Notes under the pieces: generated by a model
The model's database searches: none
Told to the model about the DNA's origin: nothing
Seen by the model: the letters and a program-made list of their open reading frames with translations, nothing else
Source: an uncultured Veillonellaceae bacterium
GTDB lineage: Bacteria > Bacillota > Negativicutes > Veillonellales > Veillonellaceae
Length of the DNA: 64,000 nt
Assembly: GCA_945867815.1 (NCBI GenBank)
Contig: CAMBIX010000003.1
Span: 1-64,000, forward strand
Direction of reading: 5' to 3'
Position numbers and translations under genes: made by a program
Shown: one piece after another, positions 62,970 to 64,000 of the stretch
How the letters are laid out: every line of letters begins with the position of its first letter
Numbering within the stretch: position 1 is the stretch's first letter

Positions 62970-63280
62970 GGCGTTTCACCTGCATCCTTTTCTTTCAAAC
63001 GATTAAGGACAAGCACGTAACCATCCGCTCCATAGACTAGACTGCGTTTAACACGGCTAATCGTCGCCGTACTAGCCCCTGTTTGCTCAACAATCTCTTC
63101 ATAAGATTCACCGGCTTGTAACATTTCTGCCACTTCTAACCGTTGGGTTAAGGCTTTTAATTCACTAACTGTACAAATATCTTGAAAAAACTCATAACAT
63201 TCTTCCACCGTCTTTAACTGCAAGACCCCTTCAAACAAACGGTCTGTAGCCTGACTCCGTAATTTTTCATTAACACTCAT
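62966..63280 (-). CDS. YerC/YecD-type TrpR-like regulator
   Basis: 104 residues from ATG 63280, which has an AAGGTG box; the frame's first ATG at 63298 has none. A TrpR-like helix-turn-helix is clear: SELKALTQRLEVAEMLQAG then SYEEIVEQTGASTATISRVK. The Firmicute YerC family is conserved near purine or central genes, with ligand unknown. Operon with the TauE-family gene. Confidence 0.88.
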   Translation of the reverse strand: MSVNEKLRSQATDRLFEGVLQLKTVEECYEFFQDICTVSELKALTQRLEVAEMLQAGESYEEIVEQTGASTATISRVKRSLVYGADGYVLVLNRLKEKDAGETP

Positions 63281-63360
63281 AGATAACACCTTATCCATTT
63301 ACTATCGACTATCATATGATTTATCTGCTTTCATGCTTTATTTCATTATAATATAGGCCT

Positions 63361-63398
63361 AATAAATAAAAAAGAGCGGATAAACAAATATCCACTCT
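63361..63398 (-). terminator. Intrinsic terminator after metI
   Basis: AGAGTGGATA (63398-63389) pairs with TATCCGCTCT (63382-63373, one G-T pair), with TTTTTTATTTATT following on the minus strand, 36 bp after the metI stop. Confidence 0.92.
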
Positions 63399-63433
63399 TC
63401 CTATAGAGACTGTCTCACACTTCTCTTATCTAT

Positions 63434-64000
63434 TTACTTCTTATTCAATTTGCGAGACCACATATCCCCACCTACTTGGGCTATCTGTACCATAACCACT
63501 AAGATGACGATGGTAATAAGCATAATCGTCCCATCAAAACGTTGGTATCCATAGCGAATCGCAATATCACCTAGGCCGCCGCCACCAACGGCACCAGCCA
63601 TAGCCGAATAACCAATTAAGTTAATAATTAGAACCGTAATATTATCAATTATAGTCGGCATAGATTCTGGCAATAGCACCTTACAAATAATCTGATAAGG
63701 AGAAGCTCCCATAGCCCGTGCTGCTTCTACGACCCCACTATCTACTTCACGAATAGACGTTTCCACTAAGCGTGCCAGGAAAGGAATAGCCGCAATCGTC
63801 AAAGGCACGCAAGCCGCCGTTGTACCAATAGAGGTGCCTACAACCAACCGAGTAAAAGGTATAATAGCAACCATCAAAATGATAAACGGTATAGACCGTA
63901 AAATATTAACAATGACTCCTAATATATGGTTAACTGAATAATTTTCTAATATTTGGTTCTTACTCGTTACAACCAAAACGACACCTAATGGCACACCTAC
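63434..64000 (-). CDS. metI: Methionine ABC transporter permease (MetI), N-terminus cut by the window edge
   Basis: At least 189 residues of a protein near 220. The frame stays open to the window edge (VGVPLGVVLVV...), so residues before about 30 are missing and a GTG inside the frame is not the real start. LRSIPFIILMVAIIP, LARLVETSIREV, the ATPase-contact EAARAMGASPYQII and GAVGGGGLGDIAIRYG identify it as MetI. The ATPase (metN) would be upstream, outside the window. Confidence 0.93.
   Translation of the reverse strand, partial: VGVPLGVVLVVTSKNQILENYSVNHILGVIVNILRSIPFIILMVAIIPFTRLVVGTSIGTTAACVPLTIAAIPFLARLVETSIREVDSGVVEAARAMGASPYQIICKVLLPESMPTIIDNITVLIINLIGYSAMAGAVGGGGLGDIAIRYGYQRFDGTIMLITIVILVVMVQIAQVGGDMWSRKLNKK

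Overview
The window comes from an AT-rich Firmicute with an outer membrane, most likely a Veillonella-like member of the Negativicutes (inference). The diderm signature is a trimeric autotransporter with an extended signal peptide at the left edge. The Firmicute signature is a T-box leader, a ribosomal L13 leader candidate, YlbF, a YerC-type TrpR-like regulator, TypA and the short serine acetyltransferase type. Nearly every gene lies on the minus strand; only four protein or RNA genes (22363, 23675, 49545 and the tRNA at 51081) lie on the plus strand.

Layout, left to right. 1-1888: 5' part of a trimeric autotransporter adhesin. 2417-7863: citrate use (CitMHS transporter, citrate lyase citD-citE-citF, LysR regulator). 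The citD product lacks the serine that normally carries the prosthetic group, and citC, citX and citG are absent from the window. 7924-24616: housekeeping genes (pyruvate kinase, DnaE, YgjP-like peptidase, TypA, 6-phosphogluconolactonase, TatA, S9/L13, MurB, TrmL, MoaC and others). 25159-36474: a large nickel/urease locus on one strand. In transcription order it reads amt, ureI, ureA, ureB, ureC, ureE, ureF, ureG, ureD, two fluoride-channel genes, then a CbiM-CbiQ-CbiO nickel/cobalt ECF importer. It brings in urea and Ni, builds and matures urease, exports ammonia and probably removes fluoride, a urease inhibitor. An intrinsic terminator sits directly before ureE.

37387-39388: cysK-cysE behind a cysteine-type T-box. 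39448-43776: a decayed accessory patch with a truncated DpnA-like methylase, an intact Dam-like methylase with no endonuclease, an Old Yellow Enzyme-type oxidoreductase and a broken AAA/DUF4143 gene. 43978-48773: biotin synthesis (bioA-bioW-bioD-bioF plus an unassigned membrane protein) behind a promoter flanked by two BirA-like operators. 49545-53323: DASS transporter, tRNA-Thr(CGU), malic enzyme, SAM decarboxylase. 53457-64000: RdgB, a deacetylase-family protein overlapping a hydantoinase-A-like protein, a CofE-like ligase in one operon with glutamate racemase, small membrane proteins, SDR, TauE exporter, YerC and the start of a methionine ABC permease.

A family of about 85-110 bp structured intergenic repeats (ends like TCACGAAGYGCCT and AGGYRCTTCCRTAC) occurs at 14160, 24940 (half copy), 25034, 45687, 45826 and 51224. 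All function calls come from reading the translated sequences and motifs; no database search was run.
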